Part shown: piece by piece, positions 53,855 to 64,000 of the stretch
Layout of the letters: each line of letters opens with the position of its first letter
How positions within the stretch are numbered: the stretch's first letter is position 1
Assembly: GCA_033297075.1 (NCBI GenBank)
Contig: MU858193.1
Span: 8,811 to 72,810 of the forward strand
DNA from: Rhypophila decipiens
Lineage: Eukaryota > Ascomycota > Sordariomycetes > Sordariales > Naviculisporaceae
Length of the DNA stretch: 64,000 bases
Direction: 5' to 3'
Made by a program: the position numbers and the translations under genes
The notes under the pieces: model-generated
What the model saw: only the letters and a program-made list of their open reading frames with translations
Database searches by the model: none
Told to the model about the DNA's origin: nothing

Positions 53855-54400
53855 ATGTCCACCACTCATAAGCCGCGTCCCACCCCACGCTCGACTCAAT
53901 CCTCTGTTGTTGCTGCCACCATCAACGCCAACAACAACTCACGATATTGCGTCTACACAGGACGCACTATCGCTGCACCACAGTCTGCGACGAACAGGAC
54001 ATCATCATCACAGACCATGTCTTCACCACAGTCATCACACAACGGCCGGGGCGCCTCACAGGCGTACATGACCATGCCGAACCTCTACATGGCCGAGTCC
54101 ACCGACAGCGAAATCGACCTGGACAGCGCATCTTGGATGGTAACGACAGTGATCGAGGACGACGATCTCATGTTTGGCGGCAAACCACTCAGCGCATGGT
54201 ACGAGGAGGACCGGAGGCGGCTCAGCACGGGCGACGAGGAGGAGGAGGAGCCCAGGGGTCGGCAACGCGAGAGGGTTAGGGTTGAGACGGTGACCCATCA
54301 CCATCATTACCACCATCACCACCACACCGACGGCAACCGACATCAACACCAACACCACGTCCAACACCATGCGAAAAAAGGAAAAGAGATGAAGCAATAA
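53855..54400 (+). CDS. Histidine-tailed acidic hypothetical protein
   Basis: A 181-residue intronless ORF with ATG start. The N-terminal third is Ser/Thr/Gln-rich and disordered-looking. The middle carries an ordered-looking segment (AESTDSEIDLDSASWMVTTV followed by IEDDDLMFGGKPLSAWYEED) that has the look of a conserved short motif. An acidic run (GDEEEEEPRGRQRERVR) follows. The last 40 residues contain 18 His residues, including HHHHYHHHHH, and end KKGKEMKQ. His clusters can bind divalent metal; no catalytic domain is visible. I do not recognise the family. Confidence 0.6.
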   Translation: MSTTHKPRPTPRSTQSSVVAATINANNNSRYCVYTGRTIAAPQSATNRTSSSQTMSSPQSSHNGRGASQAYMTMPNLYMAESTDSEIDLDSASWMVTTVIEDDDLMFGGKPLSAWYEEDRRRLSTGDEEEEEPRGRQRERVRVETVTHHHHYHHHHHTDGNRHQHQHHVQHHAKKGKEMKQ

Positions 54401-55569
54401 GTTTGGGCTATCAATCAGTTTCGGTTGCACCTGCAGACTGCATATGACAAGTGGTTTGCCCCTGCATCCAGTCAACCAGCTACCAAGCTCCGTATCTGCC
54501 AGGATCCGAGTACCACGACAGCGACAGACAACACACACGGCATGCGTCGCCCCGCCCCGCCCCCGATGGCCTTGGAATTTCCAAATATCCCCATCGACAT
54601 CAGTAATTATAACATCTCTCTCTTTTTGGATGTCTCAAGTCAGGTTTTGAGCCGACACGGTACCGGGACAGCCAATCGGGGCGGTTCGTCTTGCGAATGA
54701 AGTTCAACTCACGGGCGCACGACAGGACCACACCGAGCTATTGCGTGAAGGAGGGGCGTACGACATGTCACGATCGCCGGCCGGCCGCTATTTTACTTTT
54801 AAATGTCCTGCATCGGCCATCATGGCGGCCGTGGCACCTGCCTCTATCCATCATGGTTTGAGTGGCCCCGTGCCGACCCGACCCGACCCGATGTCTCTGC
54901 CCGGCCGAGACAGTCATGCACCCGGCGGTCCGCGATCCATCACCGCAACCCGTCGCTACCCGGTCGGTCGGACCTGGCTTTTTACTTTCACCAATCCTGG
55001 CTGTGACAAACATCAGCAACCAAAGCATCTGCATCACCGACACTGATACCAACACTTCATCTCTTCATCTCTCATCTCTTGCCTCTTTTCGTATTTCCAC
55101 GTGGCCGGCGTTTTTGATACCTATCCATCTCTTTTTATACCAGTCGTTGCATTTTGGTCGGTCGCAATTGCATTTCAGGCATTGCACTTACATTTGGGTT
55201 TTCTCATAAGATCTAGAAGACATACTCATTACATCTCAAACATTGAGTAACATGGTGGCTTCAAACGCATCACATCATGGTCATATTTTGGCAGCCGTCT
55301 CTCTCGCTTTCTTTTGGAGAGAGACAATTGGGAGGAAGGACATTTATTTTCTTTGTAGTTCCGTCATTTAGACAGCATCTACCATGGCTGTCTGCCTCGG
55401 TTAGGATAGGGGATGGGATCAGATCTTATCATAATATAAATGAAGTTGATTGACGCTCATTATTTGCACATACATCTGCTTGTTAGTATACCATTGCTGT
55501 TCTTTGCCGGCTGAGTAAGAAAGTCCATCTCTTCTGCCTGCCCAGGTTCGTAGACAAACGCTGTAAGTC
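54401..55569. other. Intergenic, no gene seen
   Basis: Only short frames; no splice-linked gene, RNA or repeat supported. Confidence 0.5.
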
Positions 55570-56035
55570 ATGGAGTTTACTTTTACCCCCGATTGCCCGA
55601 AATTGACCACCCTCCGACACGGTACACCTCGGCTCGTTACCCGTATGAAGTATCAAGAAAGCTGCACCATATACAAGGAAGGGGTCTCCAGCTTCTACCA
55701 GGTCGCCAGGCACCTACGCTTCGAATGTGGCAGTATTACTTCCATTGAGATTCCAGAAGATAGACCCAAACAGGGTACTCAACTGGCCGCCTCATGTTCT
55801 GTGTGAGTTCATATCGACCTACCTACCTAGCTACCTCATATCTTCCCGCTCACAAGATCCAGGCGCTTGTCCAGGCCTGGTTAAATCATTTTTAAATATC
55901 AGTGTATATTAACCACATCATTTAGGCAGACTACCATACGACCCGCGGACGAATCACGTGGCACCCCTCGGCCGACTCCCGCTGCTTTTGAGTGTGTCCC
56001 TGGATATTTGTCTAGACCCTCGCAGGAGGCGGTAG
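55570..56035 (+). CDS. Possible small two-exon gene
   Basis: Exon 55570-55802 ends at a perfect GTGAGT donor. An acceptor TTTAGGCAG at 55929 lets exon 55930-56035 continue in frame to a TAG, giving 112 residues (start MEFTFTPDCPK, end LDPRRRR). The first exon looks moderately protein-like, with several Cys; the second is Leu/Arg-rich and less convincing. No family, signal peptide or upstream promoter signal was identified. It may be spurious. Confidence 0.25.
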
Positions 56036-56362
56036 CACATGGATCAATCTACCCATAGGCGTTATGGAAGTCGGTGGTAGATTTATTGTCTTCCCGTTCT
56101 GCCTGTTGATATAATCGTATCTTGGGTTGGCTTGCCGCTGGTTTTTATTACGATGGAAGCGTTCCAAATACATGGGATTTTCCACTTTCTGGTTTCTTCA
56201 GTTCTCTAATTTTTCGTGGCAGACTTGTTGCAATCTTTGAACCATTTAGTTCACTGGGAGACAGCACACCGCTTGTCCCTTCGTTCAGTCACTTCACTTG
56301 TTTTACCTTTTGCCAGGCTCATTCCCTCACCATTGATCACCAACTCACTCGAAACAACAAAG
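56036..56362. other. Promoter region of the DUF1996 gene
   Basis: No gene; the frame of the DUF1996 ORF is open upstream to 56216 without a better start. Confidence 0.45.
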
Positions 56363-57687
56363 ATGGCCCGCCTCATCACTCTCCTCGTCGGGGCTCTCCC
56401 ATTAACCTCCACCGTGTCCGCCGCCATCCTCCCACGACAAACCCCATTCGACCCCAGCGCAGTCAACATCCCCCCCATGCTGCGATTCGAATGCTCCCAA
56501 CTAGTCATAGACCGAATCGACCCCCTCGTGAACCCAGGCTCGATCCCCTCCCCACACCTGCACCAAATCGTCGGCGGAAACTCCTTCAACGCAACCCTCT
56601 CCCACGACCTCGTCACACAATCCACCTGTACCTCTTGCGTATTTTCTCAAGATTTCTCAAATTACTGGACTGCAGTCCTCTATTTTCGCGCTCGAAACGG
56701 CACATTCCGTCGCGTCCCCCAGGGCGTCTCGGAGGGGTTAAGAGGTCACGGCGGGATAACAGTGTACTACATTCCCCCGTATGATGGGGTTACTGAGGTC
56801 ACTGCTTTTAGGCCGGGATTCAGGATGTTGGTCGGCGACGCTACGCTTCGGCAACCGGCGGAGAAGAGCAAGCATGATCCCAAGGTGTGTCATCGGTGTA
56901 TGCCAAAGACGGGCGATTGGAGCAATTTAAACTGTGATAAGCCGGATACGGACGAACTACCGGGAAAGTTTTGCGAGGGCGGGATAAGGAGTGTGATTAC
57001 CTTTCCGACTTGTTGGGATGGGGTAAATTTGGATAGTGTGGATCATAAAAGCCATGTTGCGTATCCGGTTGAAGGGACTATCATGACGGAGGGGGGAGGG
57101 AAATGTCCTGATACTCATCCGGTCAAGATTCCGCAGGTTATGTATGAGGTTATTTGGAATGTAAGTCTTTTTCGTACTGTTTTTCCTTGTTCGTCTTCTT
57201 TTGGTCCGTTCTCTTGTCTTGGTGGTTTGCTGTTTTTAGTGCTTGGTTTGTTGATGGTCTTGAGAGGAAAGTGACAGACTGCTAACTCGTCACAAATTGT
57301 TTACCTGGATAGACCACGATTTTCAACGACAAAGATATCTGGCCAGAGGACGGGTCCCAGCCGTTTGTGTGGAGTACAGGTGACGAGCACGGCTACTCCC
57401 AACACGGCGACTACGTCTTTGGCTGGAAAGGCGATGCCCTCCAGCGGGCCATGACACAGAGCTCCAAGTGCTTCGGCGACGTGTGCGACGGCGTGCTCGA
57501 GCGTCAGACGGATGAGCAGGCCATGGCTTGTACCAAGGAACGGGCGGTGGATGAGGATGTTGATCAGTGTAAGTTTCTCTGTCCCTAGATGATGTGGCGA
57601 GCTTTGTGGTATTTCAATTGGGCATGTAACTGACCGAGTGCTTTTGATACAGGGCTGACGCATCTTCCTGGGAGTGTGGGGATGTAA
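56363..57687 (+). CDS. Secreted DUF1996 protein
   Basis: Exons 56363-57160, 57313-57568 and 57653-57687 (introns 152 and 84 bp; GTAAGT donors, CTAAC and CTGAC branches) give 362 residues. The start at 56363 yields a signal peptide (MARLITLLVGALPLTSTVSA). The DUF1996 pattern is clear: MLRFECSQLVIDRIDPLVNPG, the His-rich HLHQIVGGNSF, TSCVFSQDFSNYWTAVLYF, CWDGVNLDSVDHKSHVAYP and a late GYSQHGDYVFGWKGDALQRAM. Members are secreted fungal proteins of unknown biochemical function, some reported as wall- or stress-associated. Conserved cysteines suggest disulphides. The last exon is only 35 bp. Confidence 0.9.
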
Positions 57688-57823
57688 GATTGTCCATGTT
57701 TGAGCTGGGAGGAAATGAAGTCGCGTTAATAGCATCTTCAGGGAAAAGAAACTTTTATAGATTGATTCGAGTACAGTCCTTTAATCATCACTACAAACAA
57801 TTTCTCGCTCCAAGGCAGTGCTC

Positions 57824-59417
57824 TCACTCAACCTCGAGTCCATGAAATTTCCCCTCCGTCACCCTCGGCGTGACATAGGTAATCTCAATCCCAGCTCTTT
57901 TAACCTCGTCCAAGTCTCGAACCCTATTGATCCTAGCCCAAGGCCACACCTCGACACCCTTTGGCTTCATGCGCTCCGGTACAGGTCTATAATCAAGATG
58001 TACATGTCTCAGCGACGCCTTGGGTTGCCCCCTCGCAGCATCCAAAACCAACTCTCGTAGCCAATTCTCTTGCTCCTCCCCAAAGCTGGCTAGACTTTGG
58101 CTGCCCATCCGTGAAATTTGGTCGAAGCAAAGTGTGAACCTTTTGAGCTTAGGTGCGCTTAGAATAGCAGCGTGACCCTCGTTGATCGGCAAATGTGATG
58201 TCCAACTACCGTCGCTAGTTCTGGTATCGACTTCAATGTCCCAGTACGAGAGGGTTAGTTCCTCGAGGCTTGTAAACCCAGAAAGATTGACCGTTTCTAG
58301 GTTCCCGCCGTGCCCGGTGTAGAGGATGCCGATGTCGATGGTGCGGAGAGTTCGGGCTTGGTGGCGCAAGAGAGAAAAGATTGTGGGCAAGGACCAGCCT
58401 GCATTCCAGTCGCCATGATCGCGGTAGCGGAGCTCAAAGGTAAACTTTACGAGGTTAAGGGGCTGTCGGAGAAACCAGTCCAAGTTTGGGGGGTCGTCTT
58501 CGAAACCGTCGTGGAAGCTGATTGATGTAAGAGAGGGCGGTGGAAGTGTAATCTGTTCAGATTTTGTTAGTTGATTTTGCTTAGTGGATGTCAGAATTGA
58601 TGAAATGAACGAGGTGGTGAACCTGAAGAGGCGGAAACTTGTCAGCGTAGTCAATGCGTCCTCGCCGGCGACCAGCTTCCTGGACGGCCAAAGACTCCAA
58701 GTTGGGCAGCTTTCTGATGATTCCGTAGTAGAGGTCTGGAAGAAGTATATGCTGCCCATCCTGAATCATGAGCTTCCGTACTTGTTGTAAATGGACCAAA
58801 TTCTTGGAAACGGCGGCGAGTACATCGTCGTTGCCCAGCTCGTCGTCGTAATAGAGGTCAAGCTTGGTGATGTTGCAGAGCCAAGTGAACATGTTCCTCA
58901 CGACGCTTTGCATGAGAATGGGGTTGGGAGCAACATAAGGATCCTCATCCTCACAGAAACGAAGTTTCAGTTTCAGACGCAATGTTCGGCAGTGGTTTCG
59001 GAGCGATGGGCTTTCCATAAGCGTGCGATACAGGAGATGTGGGGGTGAACCCGAGCGCGCTCTCCACCAGGCTGGGATGGGACGATTCCCAGCTTCCTTG
59101 TTGACCACCTCCTGCCCAACCTGCTTACCGTGGTAATGCGTAATATGATCCCACTTGAATTTCTGGTCCACATAATCCAGGTTCACCGTTTCGTAGAGAA
59201 TCTGGCTTGCGATGGCGTGGAAACGGCGCGAGACGCGAGCCAGCCGTGCGAGTGCGGTGTGGGCGTATTCACTGGGGTTGGTGTCATAATCAGATATTCG
59301 GGCTATAAGGTACCTCTGCTTGCGTTTTGCAACCAGGGTGACAAGCTCGTAGACGACGTCAAGCAGCACTTCGTCTGGCAGCCTCAGAATGTGCGCGGGC
59401 TGTGTGGCGTGCTCCAT
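57824..59417 (-). CDS. F-box protein
   Basis: Exons 59417-58623 and 58552-57824 (70-bp intron, GTTCAC donor, CAACTAAC branch) give 507 residues. An F-box-like motif (ILRLPDEVLLDVVYELV...ALARLARVSRRFHAIASQILYETV) occupies residues ~10-75 and would dock to SKP1 in an SCF ubiquitin ligase. The rest shows leucine-rich repeat-like strands (LRTIDIGIL, LEELTLSYWDIEV, LKRFTLCFD) for substrate binding. The frame is open to an ATG at 59612, which would overlap the end of the DUF3433 gene; the later ATG puts the F-box at the N-terminus as usual and is preferred. Substrate unknown. Confidence 0.8.
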
Positions 59418-59601
59418 GATGCTTCCAAGGATCTGTTTTGACACATGTCCAGGTAAAGTCGAAGCCCTGAGATTTTGATGAGGGGTTTTGGTATTTATAT
59501 TACCACGGAAGAGCTTGTTGGAGCTGCACGGCTGCGCCACCGACTGTTGGCGGGACTCGGGAGCATATGGTAGGGTTCCATTCGGAAGACCCAAACCACC
59601 C

Positions 59602-62600
59602 TCACTCTTCATCCAAGTAATAATCCACCCCTACCCTCCTCATCCCCGAGGCACCTACAACATCCCCAAAGACATATCTCTTCCCCATCGCATTCAACAG
59701 CTTGTCCCGCTCTTTCCTGCCCATCAAGCTCGTTCCTTCAAAGTCCCCGAGCAGCTTCGCATCACGGACATAGTAAACACACGCGCCAATCGTATCCGGT
59801 CTCACAGGTAAATAACACTGCGAGTATTTCGCCGGGATTTTCCATCTTCCTCTGGTCATCATCCCCGTGAGCCTCCTCCAGCCCGGTATCGAGCTAAGGA
59901 GAACCAGTATCATGTACGCCAAAAATACAATTGCCATCCAGGTACAGAACTCATGCATTTTCCACGTGACCGTATTACGAAATGGAATGTTGGAGAATAA
60001 TATGGGCGTGAACTTGGCCAAGAGCGCGGCGAGAGCTATGTTGAATGAGTGAATATCTCGGGTACGAAAAGACCGCCAGAGTCCAACAAAGACGTTGGAC
60101 GGCGGCGAGAGGTTGAATGAGGATTTTGCTGGCTGCGAGTCACTTGCTAGTCTCTGGTAAAGCTGGGATTCCGACACCTCTAACGTAGGAGTGCAGTTCA
60201 ACTTGTTAGCTCCATGTTTCTAATCGTTGTGACGAGATTGTCGGGCTTACGATTAAAGTAATACTCCCAAAAGCTGCTTACAGCAGTGCCAAACCCCGTG
60301 AACAGAACACGGACGCCAAACGACTGGCTGTCCATGAATCTCTCAAAGGGGGTATCCAATAACGTAACCTCGTAGTAGAGTATCAAAATAAAGAGCCCTG
60401 TAATGAGCACCAGCGCGAGGATACGAACCAAGAGCTGGCGGGTCTCTGGGACAAGTCCGCTCCAGATTCGGGATATGTACCGTGATACTGTAGCTTTTCG
60501 CTTTTGTGGTGGACTTTTCGTCGTGATCCGAACCGACCCACCATTCATCTCATCCACAGGTTGCTCCTTGACCACCAGAATTCCATACCGCTCGCCAGGT
60601 CCGCTTTCCGAACCCTTGAAATAGCCGAGTTTAAACCTCATTCCCGCCAGCTCGTTCTGCATCTCCCCGTCTGGCATGTACTTGCCATCAACGTAAACCG
60701 GGAATTGCTTCCTCACCACCTCGGCAATCCCAGTCTGATCACTCTCATCGCATGATCTGATCCCCGACAGCGGTGGTTCGTGCAGCGCTGCCGCCAACCC
60801 CGCAACCGCCGCCACGTTCCACGGTTCGCTCGCCACACCGCTCTCCGATTTCTTGAGTAAAAGTCCCATCCACATGATGACCACAGCCATCCCAGCCAAG
60901 ATCCCCTCGGCGAACCTGATGGGATAAATACTTTTCCTAAGGCCATATGCACACTCGGGATCCGTCGTCAAGTCAGATATCATGCCTAGCTGAGCACAGC
61001 TCACTTTGGAAAACTCAAGCCTCAGAATCTCGCTACTCATCGGAACAAGCACAATCGACAAAACTCCCAGAATGAGGTTGAGCAGTGGTAGCGGGTCGTT
61101 AAATGCGCGCAGGAATCGTAAGCTTGTCCTCGGAGCGGAACAGAATATATTCCCGCCGCCGCGGGGGAGACAGATCGAGTCTCCTGCCCCGGCACCTCCC
61201 TTGTGGCCAGAAACAGAATGACACATGGCGCGAAAGGGCAAGAGTGAGTTGATGCTGGCCGTGAATATCCCAACTGGAATGCTGAGCAGAGTGGCCAGGA
61301 GCACTGGGACGAGCGAGGCCAGATGGTAATCAGCCTCGGATCGTAGATTGGAGAATGAGTCGTGGATGTCTGGGGGTATGGGCCCCGTAGGCGGACGATG
61401 CGGCACACCTGGGTGCCATCCTCCTCCGGCTGTCTGCGGGCCGGAGGGGTTCGCTGCCCGCGTCCCGCCTGTTGCCGGTGAGGTCTGTGGCAATAGTACG
61501 GTGTGGCTGTCCACTGTAATTGTGATTATCGACGGTGGGCTGGGGAATGAGTGGCTCGAAGCGGACCTACTCGACTCGGCCGAGAGGACTCTGGTCATTT
61601 GTGTTGTGGTTTGGGGGCTGAGGTGAGAAGCCGCAGTATTGCCGTCACTGTTGTTAATTGGTTCAGCAAGGGCTGCATCATTCCGCTGGGTTGGGGTTGT
61701 AGCTGTGTTTTGAGCAGGTTCCTCGGCCGTTTGAATAGGATCGGGTCTTGTTCTGGATTGTCCGTCCAAGGATAAGCCGGTTGACAGGGCCAGGTTGGAT
61801 CGCGTAGTTGTGGAAATCAATGTCCTTTGTGATTCTGGCCTCGAGTTAGATGCAGACAGGGACGAAAGCTGAGAGCTGCTTGTCACGGATATTGGGACCT
61901 TGATGGGGACTGTCTTGGAGCTAGATATTCCCTGACTTTTCGATTCCGAGACAGGAGGCGCAGAAGAGAGGCTGGACGTGGACGTTCCTGGACTCGAACT
62001 AGAAGCAATAGTTTCAGAAGAGAAAGTGTTGCTGGAACCCGTTGAGCTAGATTGGTGTTCGGAACTCGTCGAGCTCGGCATGGTGGACAATCTTGTCGTC
62101 GACGTCACACTCGGTTCGGCTGACATGCCTGTGCTAAACATGGTGCTCGTCTCGGTTGGCAGGCTTGTAGTCGACATCACACTCGTTGGACCAGTTGTTT
62201 GCGGCTCCGGCTTGGACATTGGCAGGGTCCACCATACTGTAGAATATATTGTCCGCGTCTCGGTGCAGGGAATAGGGGACTCAGAAGAAGGGAGCCACGA
62301 AGACGTAGGGCTGAAGTTATAAAGTTCCTCCCAGCAGGGATTGGTGTCTTTCTGGCCATTCAACCATGTCTGTGATATGCCTGTGGAAAGTGACCCGTCT
62401 GACCCGGTGCTATTACCTTGCCGAACCCATCTTGCATCTCTGTTGTGGCAGTCCGAATCTCCAAGGGTAATAGGATATTGCCTTGGACATTAGTTTCAGG
62501 GTATAACCAGAAACCACTTGTTGGAAGTGGCGGGGTTGTGTCCGACCAGACCTGGAGAGGTTGGAAGTCCCAGCCTTCGAACGGCAGCAAAGTCTGAGCG

Positions 62601-63913
62601 ACCTTCTTGGTTTTGTAGGCATTGGCTGACACCAGAAGCAGCATGGCCTCCTCGCAGCCCTTGTCGTTGGTCCTCCACAGGCCACGACCCCATTCATTGT
62701 TACTTGCGTCTACAGCATCGATGTCACACGGACACCATGATTGGTCATCAGTTGAAAAAAAGTCAAAGTATTCCCGCAAATCGGCTTGATGGTACAGCAT
62801 ATAACCGGAACCAAAGCCCACGGGTCCGAACACCTTTATGATTTGCCAGTTCGGGGCACCCAAGCCACAATATCGCCTTGCCCAGTTGCCGGGAGTAGGG
62901 AAGCTTTCTTCTGGTGGACGGGGATCCGGTGTTGGGTCTGGAGCCATTGCAAGCCGTAAAAAGCCGTCGTTTTTTGTGCCCGTGCTTGACAGATGTGCAG
63001 CTGTCGAGGTAGTTGCTGTCGCCTGGATGGCGCTCTTCAAAACAGCCTCCGCCGAGAGTGGAGGTACACGTTCTTGAATTCCGGTCGGTGGGCTGAAATC
63101 GAGTGCCCTGTAGTGAAGTGGTGGCAGATCTCTGAGCTCGTATTCCACAAAAGCAAAAATGCCTGCGATCAGACACAGCAGAAGAACCTGAAATGGCCAC
63201 CGAAGAGGGACTGGTAGGTAACCCGGTATCGGCTTGTCGCCGAGCTCACGTGGTACTGATTCTGATCTGGGATGGACCTTCCTTTGCTCGTTTGGTGTTG
63301 CGGACCTTGCGGCCGGCATCACATATCCGTCAGCGGGGATAGTCTCGGTTCTGACTGCGGATAAGGTTTGCAGCTCGATATCATCTTGGTACCCATCTGC
63401 GATTGGACAAACTGTCTCTCGTGGTTCTGATAATGCATGGCCTTTCAAGTTGATCTCACTCGCACTTGAGGAGGTCGACGCTGGCAGAGGCGAAACAAGT
63501 TGAGACGAATTTGACCCTAAGCCACTGGCTGTGCTGCTACAACGTTCGGAGTGACTCAAACTCGTTCTTTCCTTGACAGGTTTGACCATAGTTTGTGGGT
63601 CGCCTGCTTCAAGTTCCGTGCGGATAGATATCTGCCTCTTACTGCTTGGCGTAGGTGCTGGAGCAGTGAGGACCCGCCGCGGAACATCACAAAGAGGCCC
63701 GAGAATAGCCATCGACAGTCGCGAGTCGATGGACTCATAATCTGTGAAGGTGTCCGGGGCCAAAAGTCCATCCGTTCTTTGAGTCCAATTAGTCCGATTT
63801 CGTCCATAATTGGCAAGCTCGGTCTGAGACTGGGCAGCATCGAAGAAGTCCTGAGTACGATCAGACTCGCTATCATTGCAGCTGCTTGACATCTTAACAG
63901 ACTTACTTTCCAT
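59602..63913 (-). CDS. DUF3433 multispanning membrane protein
   Basis: Exons 63913-62417, 62369-60251 and 60179-59602 (introns 47 and 71 bp; second with GTAAGC and CTAAC) give 1,397 residues. The N-terminal ~235 residues are Ser/Thr-rich and cytosolic-looking. A membrane span (~238-260, FQVLLLCLIAGIFAFVEYEL) leads into a lumenal Cys/Trp-rich region. Residues ~550-780 are mucin-like Ser/Thr repeats. At least six further spans lie between ~855 and the C-terminal quarter, in the arrangement of fungal DUF3433 proteins, which have two related membrane halves. Function of DUF3433 is unknown; glycosylated surface exposure is inferred. An ATG at 63892 is an alternative start, and an exon beyond the window cannot be excluded because GTAAGT follows the first ATG. 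Confidence 0.82.
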
Positions 63914-64000
63914 ACCACAAAAACATTCAAGGCGAGGACGATAACCAAAGCATCTCGCCAAAGGCCCCAGGGCCAACACGGGTTTTATTCTTCTTGCTTC

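Overview
The window reads as nuclear DNA of a filamentous ascomycete (Pezizomycotina, probably a Sordariomycete; the class is an inference). The evidence is short GT-AG introns (47-166 bp) with CTAAC/CTGAC-type branch points, fungal secreted plant-cell-wall enzymes, a serine-rich GPI protein, DUF3433, DUF1996 and DUF3429 proteins, F-box genes and two eukaryotic tRNAs. The first 76 bases are almost pure C and look like a contig edge rather than biology.

Left third (0.6-26.5 kb): an SDR reductase, a calcineurin-like phosphoesterase, a TA-flanked MITE full of minisatellites, a spliced membrane protein of unknown role, an AA9 lytic polysaccharide monooxygenase with a CBM1, a ferric-reductase-like gene split by a one-base frameshift, a glyoxalase-like protein, a GPI-anchored Ser/Gly-Ser wall protein and an intron-bearing tRNA-Lys. 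These are followed by a divergent pair of membrane-anchored proteins, one carrying a trypsin-like His/Asp/Ser triad, then a secreted berberine-bridge-type FAD oxidase, a broken multispanning membrane protein and a GH12 endoglucanase.

Middle (28-45.3 kb): a secretory lipase, a second MITE with an exact 8-bp target duplication, a 300-residue conserved-looking protein, the intronless 3,209-residue lipid-transfer protein VPS13, and a mitochondrial DUF3429 membrane protein. An open, hydrophobic reading frame without an early ATG continues in the same frame after the DUF3429 stop codon.

Right part (45.3-64 kb): about 8.5 kb is gene-poor. It holds a degenerate 22-bp tandem array between 34-bp direct repeats, tRNA-Gly, a palindrome made of two CRE sites, and one uncertain ORF. 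After this come a poly-histidine protein, a possible small spliced gene, a secreted DUF1996 protein, an F-box protein and a large DUF3433 membrane protein with a mucin-like middle that reaches nearly to the window end.

Functionally, the AA9 oxidase, GH12 glucanase, lipase, BBE oxidase and DUF1996 protein are secreted, and the ferric reductase would act at the cell surface; this fits a plant-biomass-degrading or plant-associated lifestyle. VPS13, DUF3429 and the tRNAs are housekeeping. Exon boundaries were deduced by hand from splice signals and reading-frame continuity, and all were checked for a length divisible by three.
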